Below, piece by piece: positions 1 through 9,134 of a DNA stretch of 64,000 nt. Numbering within the stretch: position 1 is the first letter of the stretch; each line of letters begins with the position of its first letter. The stretch is from an uncultured Eubacteriales bacterium (lineage in GTDB: Bacteria; Bacillota; Clostridia; Lachnospirales; Lachnospiraceae). Location of the stretch: the NCBI GenBank assembly GCA_900314885.1, contig OMWY01000008.1, positions 158,849 to 222,848 of the forward strand, read 5' to 3'. The notes beneath the pieces are model-generated. The model was not told where the DNA came from, made no database searches, and saw only the letters and a program-made list of their open reading frames with translations. Made by a program: the position numbers and the translations under genes.

Positions 1-1531
1 TACTCGTGAGGGCTTCCATGGTCTCGGCAACGACATCATTACCGTTTCTGATTTCATCAAGAGTATCATTTATTAGCTGATGCGTACTCTTAGCGGCTTC
101 GGTCGACTGGTTAGCAAGCTTACTTATTTCCTCGGCTACAACGGCAAATCCCTTGCCGGCCTCGCCTGCGCGCGCTGCCTCAATACTTGCGTTAAGAGCA
201 AGAAGCTCGGTCTGGTTAGCGATTGCCTCGATATTATTCGTAATCTGCTCTATGGACTTGGAAGCTTCTGTGATTCGTCCCATGGCATCGGTAACCATAC
301 CCATCTTGAAGGCACTGTTCTCAGCCGCGCTCTTGACATTTTCTGACATGGATACACTCTTGTCAGCGGACTCAGCCATCCTTCTGGTCTGTTCGGTTAC
401 TGTATCAATAGAAGCCGTAAGCTCCTCAACTGCCGCAGCCTGGTCAGCGCTTCCCTCAGCAAGATCGTTTGCTCCCTTGCTCATGTTATTAGCGCCTTCA
501 GATACGGTTCCGGCGCTCTCGCGAACCTGGTTAAGGGTTGTGGAAAGCTTGCCGACTATATCCCCATACGACTTACTTACCGCCTCATAATCACCTATAT
601 ATAGCTCCGGATGATTGGTGCCGTTTGAGAAATCTCCGTCGGCAAATTTCTCAAGTGTCGCTATGATATCCTTTACAATATCTGATATCATGCCGGTAGA
701 CTTAGCGAGATCCGCCGCAAGATCACCTAATTCATCATTAGCGCTGTAATTGATATTTACGTTGAGGCTTCCGTTTGCCATATCGTTAGAGCCCTTGCGG
801 ATAGCGTTTACAGGCTTCATAATGGTATCAGTAAGCTTCAGGCGGCTGACATTCATACTGATAAACATGATAACAACCATTCCCACTGATAAAATCGCGA
901 GAATTATAGCAATTATCATCATTACTATATAATATTTTTTCCAATATGAAGTATTCACGGAGGAAATATTCTTAAGGTCGGTGGCGACTGTATCTATGGC
1001 AGGATAGAGGCTGTCGTTGAAATAATCAAAGGCATCGTTCTTAGCCTCCATGGTCTTGTCTGTCGCCATGCTGCCAGAATCATCAGGTATTTCCTTAAAC
1101 TTTTCAGTCAGGCCATCAGCGACTGTTGACATGGATGACAGGTCGCTCTTAAGCTGGCTTATGGCCTGAGAGTCATTATAAACCTTAGCAAGGGCGTTTG
1201 CCTCATCACCTAAGGTAGTGATTCCGTCTGCTGCCTTCTGTAAGTGTTCGTTCTTCACATCAGGCTCATGAGCTGACAGGGCCCAAAGGTAGTGCTTTGA
1301 AAGGGCCTGGATATCAATCCTTATCTCGCCCTGAATACGCTCGGATTCGTAGGCCTTGTTGTAGAGGTCGCGCATGCCGGTGATGGTGAATACAAGGGCA
1401 ATTAAGAGAAGTACGACCGTTACGACAGAAAAGTTTCTGAGGCGCTTAAAAATGTAGGTGATTTTCCCCGAAACATTCAGTGAGTTCAGTTTTTCATCGT
1501 CGTTGAAGAGACCATTACCAGATTTAGCCAT
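1..1531 (-). CDS. Methyl-accepting chemotaxis protein, C-terminus beyond window
   Basis: Transmembrane chemoreceptor that signals to CheA/CheW; the frame stays open to the left edge of the window, so the C-terminal end is missing. Read from ATG at 1531: cytoplasmic N-terminus, first membrane helix (VVTVVLLLIALVFTITG), a periplasm-facing helical sensor domain of about 150 residues, second membrane helix (YIVMMIIAIILAILSVGMVV), HAMP-like linker, then the signalling domain. The hairpin-tip motif ([20 protein letters not shown]) is unmistakable. The ligand cannot be predicted. The start is preceded by GGAGGATAAATCTT. That whole site is duplicated 70 bases upstream (see the repeat at 1527-1615). 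It stands outside the neighbouring galM transcript and probably has its own promoter. Confidence in family is very high. Confidence 0.97.
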   Translation of the reverse strand, partial: MAKSGNGLFNDDEKLNSLNVSGKITYIFKRLRNFSVVTVVLLLIALVFTITGMRDLYNKAYESERIQGEIRIDIQALSKHYLWALSAHEPDVKNEHLQKAADGITTLGDEANALAKVYNDSQAISQLKSDLSSMSTVADGLTEKFKEIPDDSGSMATDKTMEAKNDAFDYFNDSLYPAIDTVATDLKNISSVNTSYWKKYYIVMMIIAIILAILSVGMVVIMFISMNVSRLKLTDTIMKPVNAIRKGSNDMANGSLNVNINYSANDELGDLAADLAKSTGMISDIVKDIIATLEKFADGDFSNGTNHPELYIGDYEAVSKSYGDIVGKLSTTLNQVRESAGTVSEGANNMSKGANDLAEGSADQAAAVEELTASIDTVTEQTRRMAESADKSVSMSENVKSAAENSAFKMGMVTDAMGRITEASKSIEQITNNIEAIANQTELLALNASIEAARAGEAGKGFAVVAEEISKLANQSTEAAKSTHQLINDTLDEIRNGNDVVAETMEALTS

Positions 1532-1615
1532 AAGATTTATCCTCCTGAAATACGAGTCCGAGTCAGGCACCACTGCGTGGAGCCAGACACGGACCTGCCA
1601 TAAGATTTATCCTCC
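1527..1615. repeat. 19-bp direct repeats flanking a palindromic insert at a start codon
   Basis: A 19-bp stretch containing the receptor's Shine-Dalgarno site and start codon occurs twice without mismatch, at 1527-1545 and 1597-1615. Between them lies a 51-bp segment carrying an imperfect palindrome (1556-1594) in which GTCCG-A-GTC-A-GGC-A-CC pairs with GG-A-GCC-A-GAC-A-CGGAC, every mismatch being A opposite A. A second copy of the palindrome family is at 44567-44606. The outer copy of the start site would open a 12-codon upstream reading frame (1563-1601, minus strand) ending before the true start. It looks like a target-site duplication made by insertion of the palindrome, or a small tandem duplication later invaded. 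Confidence 0.8.
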
Positions 1616-1628
1616 ATATATTTGACAC

Positions 1629-1689
1629 GTGCCGGGTACCAAAAAATTTCCATAAACTACGTCTATGGAAATTTTATGGTGCCGGGCAC
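1629..1689. repeat. GTGCC-family palindromic element abutting galM stop
   Basis: Imperfect palindrome with outer arms GTGCCGGGTACC and GGTGCCGGGCAC and an inner stem pairing ATTTCCATA with TATGGAAAT. Its right end touches the galM stop codon, so on the minus strand the hairpin forms just after galM and could slow or end transcription, although no clear U-tract follows. It belongs to the same family as the copies at 17681-17784, 18688-18780 and 18897-19000, judged by the terminal boxes. Confidence 0.7.
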
Positions 1690-2744
1690 TACTTGGAACT
1701 AAACTTATAAATTGTCGCGGACTCAAACTCCTTCCCGGCAGGAAGGATAGGGCTCTTAAACTCAGGCTCATTGCAGGCGTTAGGGAAAAACTGCGTCTCA
1801 AAGCAGATTCCGTCACGCTTATTGTAGATCTTGCCGCCCTTGCCCTTCTTATTCTCAAGGAAATTGCCGGAATATACCTGCATGCCCGGAAGATCTGTAA
1901 ATACTTCCATCTTGATTCCGGTCTTAGGGCTCACTAATTCAGCGCACTTAACGCTCTCTCCGTCACGAGTCTTAAGTACGAAATTATGGTCATATCCACC
2001 TGCCTGCTTAAGCGGCAGATAATCTTCATTTATATCACGGCCAACCGGCTTTGCTGTCCTGAAGTCAAGCGGAGTACCGGTAACATCACGGATTTCACCC
2101 GTAGGGATAAGGTGGTCATCGGTCGGTGTAAAGGCATCGGAATAAATTGTCATGATATTATCAAGTATATCTCCGTTGCCCTCACCATTTAAGTTAAAAT
2201 AGCTGTGGTTTGTCGGATTTATAACCGTCGCCTTATCCGAAACCGCGAAATACTCAAGGATTACCTCATTATTCTCGGTAAGAGAATAGGTTACGGTAAA
2301 GTCGGTATTTCCCGGAAGCTTCTGCTCCATGTCGGGGAAGAGCCTTGAAAATTCAACGCTCGCCATATCAACATCTTCCATTGTTTCGGCTTCATATACC
2401 TTATAATGAGATCTGTCGCTGCCCGAATGAAGGTTATTTTCACCATCATTCTTCTCAAGCTCATAGACCTTGCCGTCTATGGTAACCTTGGCATCCTTAA
2501 TACGATTGGCGTTACGGCCGACGAAGCTTCCGAGACTCTCAGCGTTGTCCTCATACCCCTTTACATCATCATAGCCTAACACTACATCAACAGGCTTGCC
2601 ATCCTTATCAGGCACCCTTATGCTCTGAATGACAGCGCCATAATCCGACACAACGAGCTCCATACCGTTTCTGTTCTTAATGGTATACAAATGAACCACT
2701 GTGCCGTCCTTAGTCTTCCCAAACTCCTTCGTAACTACGTTCAT
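1689..2744 (-). CDS. galM: Aldose 1-epimerase (mutarotase)
   Basis: Cytosolic enzyme interconverting alpha and beta anomers of galactose and glucose. The 351-residue length is normal for the family. Visible signatures are the N-terminal substrate loop (SFVGRNANRIKDAKV), the catalytic histidine in NPTNHSYFNLNGEG, and the C-terminal glutamate region (CFETQFFPNACNEPEF) that supplies the catalytic base. The start at 2744 follows AAGGAGAAGACT. It is 21 bases downstream of aspS and co-directional with it, but no other Leloir-pathway gene is near, so it appears to be a stand-alone mutarotase. Only weak transcription-stopping structure follows (the palindrome at 1629-1689). Confidence 0.95.
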   Translation of the reverse strand: MNVVTKEFGKTKDGTVVHLYTIKNRNGMELVVSDYGAVIQSIRVPDKDGKPVDVVLGYDDVKGYEDNAESLGSFVGRNANRIKDAKVTIDGKVYELEKNDGENNLHSGSDRSHYKVYEAETMEDVDMASVEFSRLFPDMEQKLPGNTDFTVTYSLTENNEVILEYFAVSDKATVINPTNHSYFNLNGEGNGDILDNIMTIYSDAFTPTDDHLIPTGEIRDVTGTPLDFRTAKPVGRDINEDYLPLKQAGGYDHNFVLKTRDGESVKCAELVSPKTGIKMEVFTDLPGMQVYSGNFLENKKGKGGKIYNKRDGICFETQFFPNACNEPEFKSPILPAGKEFESATIYKFSSK

Positions 2745-2765
2745 AGTCTTCTCCTTTGTGATATA

Positions 2766-4559
2766 TCACTGCTCTTCAGTCTTATCTATAGATATATGAA
2801 GCTCCTCAAGCTGCTTAGGATCAACCTCATTTGGTGAACCGAGCATAAGGTCTGTAGCGTCCTTAACCTTAGGGAAAGCGATAACCTCACGGATATTGTC
2901 GGCTCCCGTAAGAAGCATAGCGAACCTGTCAAGACCGTAGGCAAGACCTGCGTGAGGAGGAACACCGTACTTGAAGGCATTTAAGAGGAATCCGAATTTC
3001 TGCTCTGCCTCCTCCTTAGTGAAGCCTATAACCTCAAACATCTTCTCCTGAATATCGTCCTGGTGAATTCTTATCGAACCACCCCCCAGCTCAAAGCCGT
3101 TTAATACAATATCGTATGCCTTCGCGCGGACTGAACCCGGATCCTCATCCACATGCTTGAAGTCCTCTTCGAATGGCATTGTAAACGGATGGTGCTCAGC
3201 AACCCACCTGTTCTCGTCATCACTCCATGAAAGAAGAGGGAACTCTACTACCCAGAGGAAGTTAAATTTGCTGTGATCTATGAGTCCCAATTCCTCACCA
3301 AGCTGAAGTCTTAAAGCTCCAAGAACCTTCCATACTATAAGGTTTTTATCAGCCGCAAAGAGAAGAAGATCTCCCTTTTCACCATGCATAGCCGTAACCA
3401 AAGCCTTTAATTCATCCTCTGTCATGAACTTCGCGAAGCTGCTCTTATATGTGCCATCTTCCTTAACGGCAAGGTAAGCAAGTCCCTTAGCGCCTGAGCC
3501 CTTAGCCATCTCAACAAGCGCGTCTATCTTCTTTCTAGGCATATCAGCCTGTCCCTTTACATTAAGGCCGCGGACAGATGAATTCTTATTCGCGAGAGCG
3601 CTTGTAAATACGCCAAAGCCGCAATCCTTAACTACATCGGATACATCTACAAGCTTCATGTCAAATCTTGTATCAGGCTTGTCTGAACCGTAGTCGTTCA
3701 TGGCATCTATCCACTTCATACGTTTAAAAGGAATCTCTACGTCAAGGCCTATCGACTCCTTGCAGACATATTTTATAAGACGCTCATTTACGTCAATGAC
3801 ATCATCTACATCAACAAATGAAAGCTCCATATCGGCCTGGGTGAACTCAGGCTGTCTGTCTGCTCTAAGGTCCTCATCACGGAAGCAGCGTGCTATCTGG
3901 AAATATCTGTCGAAGCCCGAAAGCATGAGGAGCTGCTTTAAAATCTGAGGAGACTGAGGAAGAGCGTAAAAATGTCCCGGATGTACACGGCTAGGCACAA
4001 GGTAATCGCGGGCGCCCTCAGGCGTCGAATTGCAGAGCATAGGGGTCTCAATCTCTATAAAGCCCTCATTTGCCATGAAATCACGCATGAGCTTCATGAT
4101 CTTAGCCTTCATCATGATACGTTCCTGCATATCAGGACGGCGAAGGTCAAGATATCTGTACTTAAGTCTTATCTCTTCCTTGGTCTTAGTGTCACGTTCA
4201 ATAGCGAATGGCGGAGTTAACGCTTCCGACAGGATTCTGGTATCCTTTACTCTTATCTCGATATGACCGGTAGGAATATTGTCGTTAATCGCCGAACGCT
4301 CACGAACCTCGCCGACCGCGGCAACAACGAACTCATTTCTCATTGAGGAAGCCTTCTCGAAGTTCTCGCTTCCGCAATCCTTTTCCTCATATACAAGCTG
4401 GATAATTCCCGAACGATCACGAAGGTCTATGAAAATGAGACCGCCCTTGTTTCTGTACTTGGCTACCCACCCCATGACCGTTACGGTCTTACCGATATCA
4501 TTTACTGTTAATTCCGCGCATCTGCACGTCCTGTGCAGACCCTGCATTGATTCTGACAT
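2766..4559 (-). CDS. aspS: Aspartate--tRNA ligase
   Basis: Class II aminoacyl-tRNA synthetase charging tRNA-Asp in the cytosol. At 597 residues it has the bacterial layout: N-terminal OB-fold anticodon-binding domain (VMGWVAKYRNKGGLIFIDLRD), class II motif 2 (FRDEDLRADRQPEFTQ), the bacterial GAD insertion, and motif 3 (GLAYGLDRFAMLL). Bacterial AspRS can be Asp-specific or also act on tRNA-Asn; the sequence read here does not settle which. It follows hisS and a small unknown gene on the same strand, the usual hisS-aspS pairing of Firmicutes. The start at 4559 has GAGGAA ten bases upstream. Confidence 0.97.
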   Translation of the reverse strand: MSESMQGLHRTCRCAELTVNDIGKTVTVMGWVAKYRNKGGLIFIDLRDRSGIIQLVYEEKDCGSENFEKASSMRNEFVVAAVGEVRERSAINDNIPTGHIEIRVKDTRILSEALTPPFAIERDTKTKEEIRLKYRYLDLRRPDMQERIMMKAKIMKLMRDFMANEGFIEIETPMLCNSTPEGARDYLVPSRVHPGHFYALPQSPQILKQLLMLSGFDRYFQIARCFRDEDLRADRQPEFTQADMELSFVDVDDVIDVNERLIKYVCKESIGLDVEIPFKRMKWIDAMNDYGSDKPDTRFDMKLVDVSDVVKDCGFGVFTSALANKNSSVRGLNVKGQADMPRKKIDALVEMAKGSGAKGLAYLAVKEDGTYKSSFAKFMTEDELKALVTAMHGEKGDLLLFAADKNLIVWKVLGALRLQLGEELGLIDHSKFNFLWVVEFPLLSWSDDENRWVAEHHPFTMPFEEDFKHVDEDPGSVRAKAYDIVLNGFELGGGSIRIHQDDIQEKMFEVIGFTKEEAEQKFGFLLNAFKYGVPPHAGLAYGLDRFAMLLTGADNIREVIAFPKVKDATDLMLGSPNEVDPKQLEELHISIDKTEEQ

Positions 4560-4611
4560 TTGAAAAATTCCTCGATTCTGTTTATTAATTCATGCTCATT
4601 GAGCTGAAATA

Positions 4612-4923
4612 TCACATGCCATGCCTTATGCTGAATATTTTATCGTACAGATAAGGCATATTTGTTATATTATATGTCATACCGTCCAGAAAAACAATCT
4701 CCATTCTTTTCCTGCGGTAGAGAAACACACTTTTTATCTGTGGCATCCAGGCTAAAAAGAGCTGACAGTCGGCACTACGCTCCGGCAGCAGTACCTGAAG
4801 AAATTCGGCAGGCGTGATGTTGCTGAACACCTGTCTCTCCGAATCCCAGACCATGATACTTCCATCCCTTACCATAGAGTCACCTTCCACATTATAAGTT
4901 CTCGCGCTGTTATTTTCTGCCAT
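4612..4923 (-). CDS. Unknown 103-residue protein between hisS and aspS
   Basis: I do not recognise this protein. The reading frame lies between hisS (4 bases upstream) and aspS (52 bases downstream) in the same direction, so it is probably cotranscribed with both synthetases. The predicted protein has no signal peptide or membrane helix. It has a mixed composition with a polar N-terminus (MAENNSARTYNVEGDSMVRD), a central hydrophobic strand-like part and a basic segment (YRRKRMEIVF). A single domain of alpha/beta type seems likely. Codon use looks like that of its neighbours. It could be a lineage-specific accessory protein; no function is claimed. Confidence 0.65.
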   Translation of the reverse strand: MAENNSARTYNVEGDSMVRDGSIMVWDSERQVFSNITPAEFLQVLLPERSADCQLFLAWMPQIKSVFLYRRKRMEIVFLDGMTYNITNMPYLYDKIFSIRHGM

Positions 4924-4927
4924 TTGA

Positions 4928-6175
4928 TTAAGCCTTAAAGAAGCTTACCAGGTCCTTAAGCTCCATTTCCTTATCTTCTCCGTCCTTCATATCCTTGAGA
5001 CGGATTCTGCCCTCTTTAAGCTCATTTTCACCGATAATTACCGAGTAATCCGCGCCGATCTTGTTGGCGTACTTCATCTGCGCCTTAACCGACCTGTCAA
5101 GATAATCGGTTTCGACGAAAATGCCCGCGTGACGGAGCTCCGTAACTATCTTATAGGCCTCGCTCCTCGCGGATTCTCCAAGCACACCCACATAGAGTCT
5201 CGCGTGAGGCATAGGAGCAAGTGATACGCCCTCTTCATCCATAAAGTAAATGAGTCGCTCAAGGCCCATACCGAAGCCGGCAGCAGGGATATCCTGCTTC
5301 TCGTCAAGCTCGTGAACAAGACCGTCATAGCGGCCGCCTCCACAAAGAGTGAAGCCGTCCTTATTTACAAACTCAAATACAGTCTTAGTATAATAGTCTA
5401 GACCTCTTACGATGCCCGGGTCAACCACAAACGGAATTCCAAGGTCTGTGAGCATTTTCTGTAAGGTCTCAAAGTGCTTACCGCATTCCTCGTCAAGATA
5501 ATCGATAGTCTTAGGCGCGTCAGCGACAATAGCCTTGCAGGTAGGCACCTTGCAGTCAAGTACACGGAGTGGGTTCTTCTCCATACGGCTCCTGCAGTCG
5601 TCGCAGAGCTCACTCTCATGCTGCCTCAGATAAGCAAGCAATGCGTCATTGTAGCCCTTTCTGCACTCTCCCGCGCCGATAGAATTTATATGAAGCATGA
5701 CATCCTTGAGGCCAAGTCTCTTAAGAAGCTCAGTCACAAGAGTGATAAGCTCTACCTCTACCATAGGGCTCTCGCTTCCTACAAATTCCACGCCAAACTG
5801 ATGATGCTGTCTTAATCTTCCGCTCTGAGGCTTCTCATACCTGAAGGCAGGTGTTACGTAAAACATCTTCACAGGCTGAGGAAGGGCGTAGAGGCTGTTC
5901 TCAAGATAAGCCCTGATTGCTCCCGCCGTGCCCTCAGGCTTCAGGGAAATGCTTCTCTTACCCTTGTCAAGGAAGGTATACATCTCCTTCTGAACCACGT
6001 CAGTGGTATCACCCACACCTCTCTCAAAGAGGTTCGTGTGCTCAAATATAGGTGTAATAATTTCACTGATTCCGTAAGCCTTACACAGATCTCGGGCAAC
6101 TGCCTCTATCTGCGTACGCTTCCACATATTTTCACCAAACCAGTCCTGTGTTCCCTTAGGACGCTGTGTTATCAT
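4928..6175 (-). CDS. hisS: Histidine--tRNA ligase
   Basis: Class II synthetase charging tRNA-His. The 415-residue length is typical. It shows motif 1 ([17 protein letters not shown]), motif 2 ([22 protein letters not shown]), histidine-specific motifs ([13 protein letters not shown] and GGGRYDGLV), motif 3 ([13 protein letters not shown]) and a C-terminal anticodon-binding domain. It starts a tight run hisS-unknown-aspS on the minus strand and follows the HD-GYP gene by 21 bases. No T-box leader fits in that gap, so any synthetase control must come from further upstream. Confidence 0.97.
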   Translation of the reverse strand: MITQRPKGTQDWFGENMWKRTQIEAVARDLCKAYGISEIITPIFEHTNLFERGVGDTTDVVQKEMYTFLDKGKRSISLKPEGTAGAIRAYLENSLYALPQPVKMFYVTPAFRYEKPQSGRLRQHHQFGVEFVGSESPMVEVELITLVTELLKRLGLKDVMLHINSIGAGECRKGYNDALLAYLRQHESELCDDCRSRMEKNPLRVLDCKVPTCKAIVADAPKTIDYLDEECGKHFETLQKMLTDLGIPFVVDPGIVRGLDYYTKTVFEFVNKDGFTLCGGGRYDGLVHELDEKQDIPAAGFGMGLERLIYFMDEEGVSLAPMPHARLYVGVLGESARSEAYKIVTELRHAGIFVETDYLDRSVKAQMKYANKIGADYSVIIGENELKEGRIRLKDMKDGEDKEMELKDLVSFFKA

Positions 6176-6196
6176 AGCTTTACCCCATTCTTATAA

Positions 6197-6925
6197 TTAC
6201 CATAGGTCAAGGTTCAGATCATTTTGAAGAGGTCTGACCCTGCTATATTGTCTGTTTTGATTCTCTATGACATCAAGGACTTCCTTGAATTCCGGGCTGT
6301 TTACCGATTTTTGTAAAGCAAGAAAGCACCTCATGTCAAAATTTTTTACTTCATCAATCAGAATCTTCACCGCTACCTCGGGTGGATAGGCCCTCCTGTA
6401 CTGCCTTTCGGACACAAGCGCCGAAAATACATCGCATACCCTCAATATCCTCGCGCCGAAGGGAATAGACAGGCCCTTCACGTTATCAGGGTAACCAGAG
6501 CCATCAAAATTCTCATGATGATGAAGTACCGACTCTGTTATAATATCATCATATCCGTTTTTTTTCAATATCTCATAACCAATTCTTGAGTGCATTCTTA
6601 TAAATTTTATTTCTTCTATACGAAGAGTTCCGTCCTCATGGCCGTATAGATAATGCGCTATCTGAAGCTTACCTATATCGTGCATTAGTCCCGCGACCGC
6701 CATCCTGTAGGTAAACTCCTCGCTCGCCTTAAGATTCTTCGCGACCGACCTCGCGAGCATGCTCACAACTATGCCGTGGTTTAAGGTATCCGCCATGTCC
6801 TTCGCAAGCAAATCAGCCGTTTCCGGATCATTTTCAATTATATCCCGTAACGCTTCTCCCGTCTCAGAGCCCGCGATAGCGTTCTCATCGTCGTAGAAGA
6901 CCGAAATATCAGCTACGCAATTCAA
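6197..6925 (-). CDS. HD-GYP domain protein, probable cyclic-di-GMP phosphodiesterase
   Basis: The protein consists of an HD-GYP domain of about 240 residues with only a short N-terminal region and no receiver or membrane segment. The metal-binding HD pair is in GLMHDIGKLQ, further ligands in HSRIGYEIL and the diagnostic motif reads HHHENFDGSGYP, so the catalytic set looks complete. HD-GYP enzymes hydrolyse cyclic-di-GMP to pGpG or GMP. The start is a TTG at 6925 that overlaps the hemZ stop by four bases (TTGA), with GGAG seven bases upstream. Overlap with hemZ implies translational coupling rather than a functional link. Substrate is inferred from the motif only. Confidence 0.88.
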   Translation of the reverse strand: MNCVADISVFYDDENAIAGSETGEALRDIIENDPETADLLAKDMADTLNHGIVVSMLARSVAKNLKASEEFTYRMAVAGLMHDIGKLQIAHYLYGHEDGTLRIEEIKFIRMHSRIGYEILKKNGYDDIITESVLHHHENFDGSGYPDNVKGLSIPFGARILRVCDVFSALVSERQYRRAYPPEVAVKILIDEVKNFDMRCFLALQKSVNSPEFKEVLDVIENQNRQYSRVRPLQNDLNLDLW

Positions 6926-8466
6926 AGTTCTTCTCCAAATTCATCTAAAAACTGTTTCTTACGGTCTATCATTTCATCTATACGCCCTATGTAGTCCATT
7001 ACGAACTTCACATTCTCTGTTCTTTCGATTCTCTTGCCGTCCTTAAAGACGAACTTGCAGGAGCTTCCCGCTCCAAGGCCTACTACGGTATGCTTTTCCT
7101 CCATCATGAGAATATTGTAAATGCCTTCCTTGCCGGGCCTCGCGTATCCGGTGTTCTCAAGGTTTTCCGTGATATTCTTCTGCCTGTAGAGGTAATAAGG
7201 CTCATAGCCATGGCTGATAGCGTATTCGTAAGTGAGGCGCTGCATCTCCATGGTGTCAGTAGGCATAACATCCTCTATCTCATCGAGATGGAGCTTAAGC
7301 CTCGCCGCCCTCTTAATCGCAAGCGAATGGACCGTCAGGTCGTCAGGGTTTAACTTCTCAATCTCAGAGAGGGTATGTCTTGTGTCATCCGCGCTCTCTC
7401 CCGGAAGCCCTATTATGAGGTCCATATTTATATCATCCATACCGGCTTCTCTGGCCTCATGAAATGCCTTTACGGTCTGCTCAGCCGTATGGAGACGTCC
7501 TATGAACCTAAGAGTCTTATCCGACATGGTCTGAGGATTGATTGACATCCTCGTGACACCCATTTTCTTCATGACAGAGAGCTTTCCGGGCGTAATAGAA
7601 TCAGGCCTTCCCGACTCAACCGTGAACTCAAAGGCTTCATCCATAGGAAGGGTATTATTTATATAATCGAGAAGCCTCAGTAAATGGTCCTCATCGAGGG
7701 CTGTCGGTGTCCCACCGCCGATATATACTGTCGACAGGCGCTTACCCGCCATAGCGGCTGCGATAAAGTCTATCTCCTTAAACAGGGCAGCCAGGTACTC
7801 ATCCACATGCTTCCTGTAAGTTCCGATAGGATATGACGTAAATGAGCAGTAGAGGCAGGTTGACGGACAGAAGGGAATGCCTATATAGATGCTGTAGCCA
7901 TTCTTATAATCTATCCTGCTTAGGAGGTCTGCCTCCTTCTTAGCTATCCTAAGGGTCAGGTCAGTCTTCTCATCGGAGCAGAGATATTCCTCCTTATAAA
8001 ATGCCCTGACGCTCTCTTCGCTCGCACCCGCCTCAATCTCGTCAAGAGCAAGCTTCACAGGCCTTATTCCGGTAAGAGATCCCCACGGAAGTTCACGTCC
8101 CGTGTAGTCGCAGAGTATCCCATAAAGAACCTGCTTTAATTCGTTCTTATACTGTCTCTTCCAGGCAAGGAAGGCCTCGTCACGATCATTATCGGTCTCG
8201 GGCCTTGTAACTGTCGGGACCCTCTCACCTCTTACCACGCGACCCCGCTCATCGGAGAGCCAAATTTTAATAAGCTTATCTCCCGTATCGGCTGTTAGCA
8301 CTATAAAGCGGGGCAGGTTCTCCCTTTCTTTAATGGAGTCCGGAACCGCTGTCGGCTCGGCGTATGGAACCGTGACGCATTTTACTTCCTCGTGAGGAAA
8401 AAACGCTCTCGTCAAAGGCGCTATATCGTGACTGAACGCGTCATCCGAAAGCCTTATTTCTATCAT
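6922..8466 (-). CDS. hemZ: HemZ-type radical SAM protein (coproporphyrinogen III dehydrogenase family)
   Basis: Cytosolic radical SAM enzyme. At 514 residues it has an N-terminal domain of about 150 residues typical of HemZ rather than HemN/HemW, followed by the Fe-S cluster motif PFCPSTCLYCSFTSYPIG, the glycine-rich SAM contact (VYIGGGTPTAL) and the family segments FTVESGRPDSIT and RMSINPQTM. Anaerobic Firmicutes use it for an oxygen-independent haem-related step, although the exact reaction of HemZ is less certain than for HemN. It overlaps the MBL gene upstream and the HD-GYP gene downstream by four bases each, so the three are one operon. Like all enzymes of its class that cleave SAM it can yield 5'-deoxyadenosine. 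Confidence 0.9.
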   Translation of the reverse strand: MIEIRLSDDAFSHDIAPLTRAFFPHEEVKCVTVPYAEPTAVPDSIKERENLPRFIVLTADTGDKLIKIWLSDERGRVVRGERVPTVTRPETDNDRDEAFLAWKRQYKNELKQVLYGILCDYTGRELPWGSLTGIRPVKLALDEIEAGASEESVRAFYKEEYLCSDEKTDLTLRIAKKEADLLSRIDYKNGYSIYIGIPFCPSTCLYCSFTSYPIGTYRKHVDEYLAALFKEIDFIAAAMAGKRLSTVYIGGGTPTALDEDHLLRLLDYINNTLPMDEAFEFTVESGRPDSITPGKLSVMKKMGVTRMSINPQTMSDKTLRFIGRLHTAEQTVKAFHEAREAGMDDINMDLIIGLPGESADDTRHTLSEIEKLNPDDLTVHSLAIKRAARLKLHLDEIEDVMPTDTMEMQRLTYEYAISHGYEPYYLYRQKNITENLENTGYARPGKEGIYNILMMEEKHTVVGLGAGSSCKFVFKDGKRIERTENVKFVMDYIGRIDEMIDRKKQFLDEFGEEL

Positions 8467-9134
8467 TTAAACCAGGGATTCCTTTCCTTCTCAGTTCCTA
8501 TTGTTGTAAGCTGTCCATGTCCCGGAAGAAGAAGCGTGTCATCGGGGAGCTTCTTAAAAATGCTCTCAACGCTCTCCCTGAGTGCCTCCTCCGAGCCTGT
8601 CGGCATATCTGTCCTTCCGACGGATCCCGCGAATATCTCATCTCCCGAGAAAATTAATCCGCTATAATTTCCATTTCCCGGTGGATTCGCGAATGAATAC
8701 TCATCGCCAAAATTAAAATAATAGGACATGCTTCCCGCCGTATGCCCGGGAGTGCTCAGTATCATAAGCGTCACTCCACCAAAGGTCAGCACCTCGTCTT
8801 CCTTAAGGTATACATCCGGGTCAAGGATATAATTGGTCCCCGGTACCATCTCAGAACCGTTCTGAGATGGGATATGAAAGAGAACCCTGTCGCGTAAAGG
8901 TGCGTACACATTGACACCGTACTTCTCCCGAAGCTCTCCGGCAGCGCCGCCGTGGTCAAAATGGCCATGCGTTATAAGAATGGCTGACGGAAAGAGTCCA
9001 TTGTCATCTATGAACTTAGAAAGTCTGTCAAAGTCAGCAGCAGGGTCAACTATTATGACCCTCTTGCCATAGACGAGAAAATACACATTCGTTCCGATAG
9101 GTCCGCACACGTATGAATATAGCGATATGTCCAT
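8463..9134 (-). CDS. MBL-fold metallo-hydrolase (glyoxalase II-like)
   Basis: A 223-residue metallo-beta-lactamase-fold protein. The metal ligands are visible as HGHFDHGG, a histidine in STPGHTAGS, an aspartate in FSGDEIF and a histidine in LLPGHGQLTT, a full set for a dinuclear site. These proteins hydrolyse thioesters such as S-lactoylglutathione analogues; in clostridia they are usually listed as hydroxyacylglutathione-hydrolase-like, although glutathione is often absent, so the substrate is unknown. The gene sits immediately after relA (one-base overlap) and overlaps hemZ by four bases, an arrangement that is common in clostridia. Confidence 0.88.
   Translation of the reverse strand: MDISLYSYVCGPIGTNVYFLVYGKRVIIVDPAADFDRLSKFIDDNGLFPSAILITHGHFDHGGAAGELREKYGVNVYAPLRDRVLFHIPSQNGSEMVPGTNYILDPDVYLKEDEVLTFGGVTLMILSTPGHTAGSMSYYFNFGDEYSFANPPGNGNYSGLIFSGDEIFAGSVGRTDMPTGSEEALRESVESIFKKLPDDTLLLPGHGQLTTIGTEKERNPWFK

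Noticed and set aside
1689..1937. Plus-strand frames opposite the end of galM
   Set aside because: They overlap a complete galM with conserved catalytic residues.
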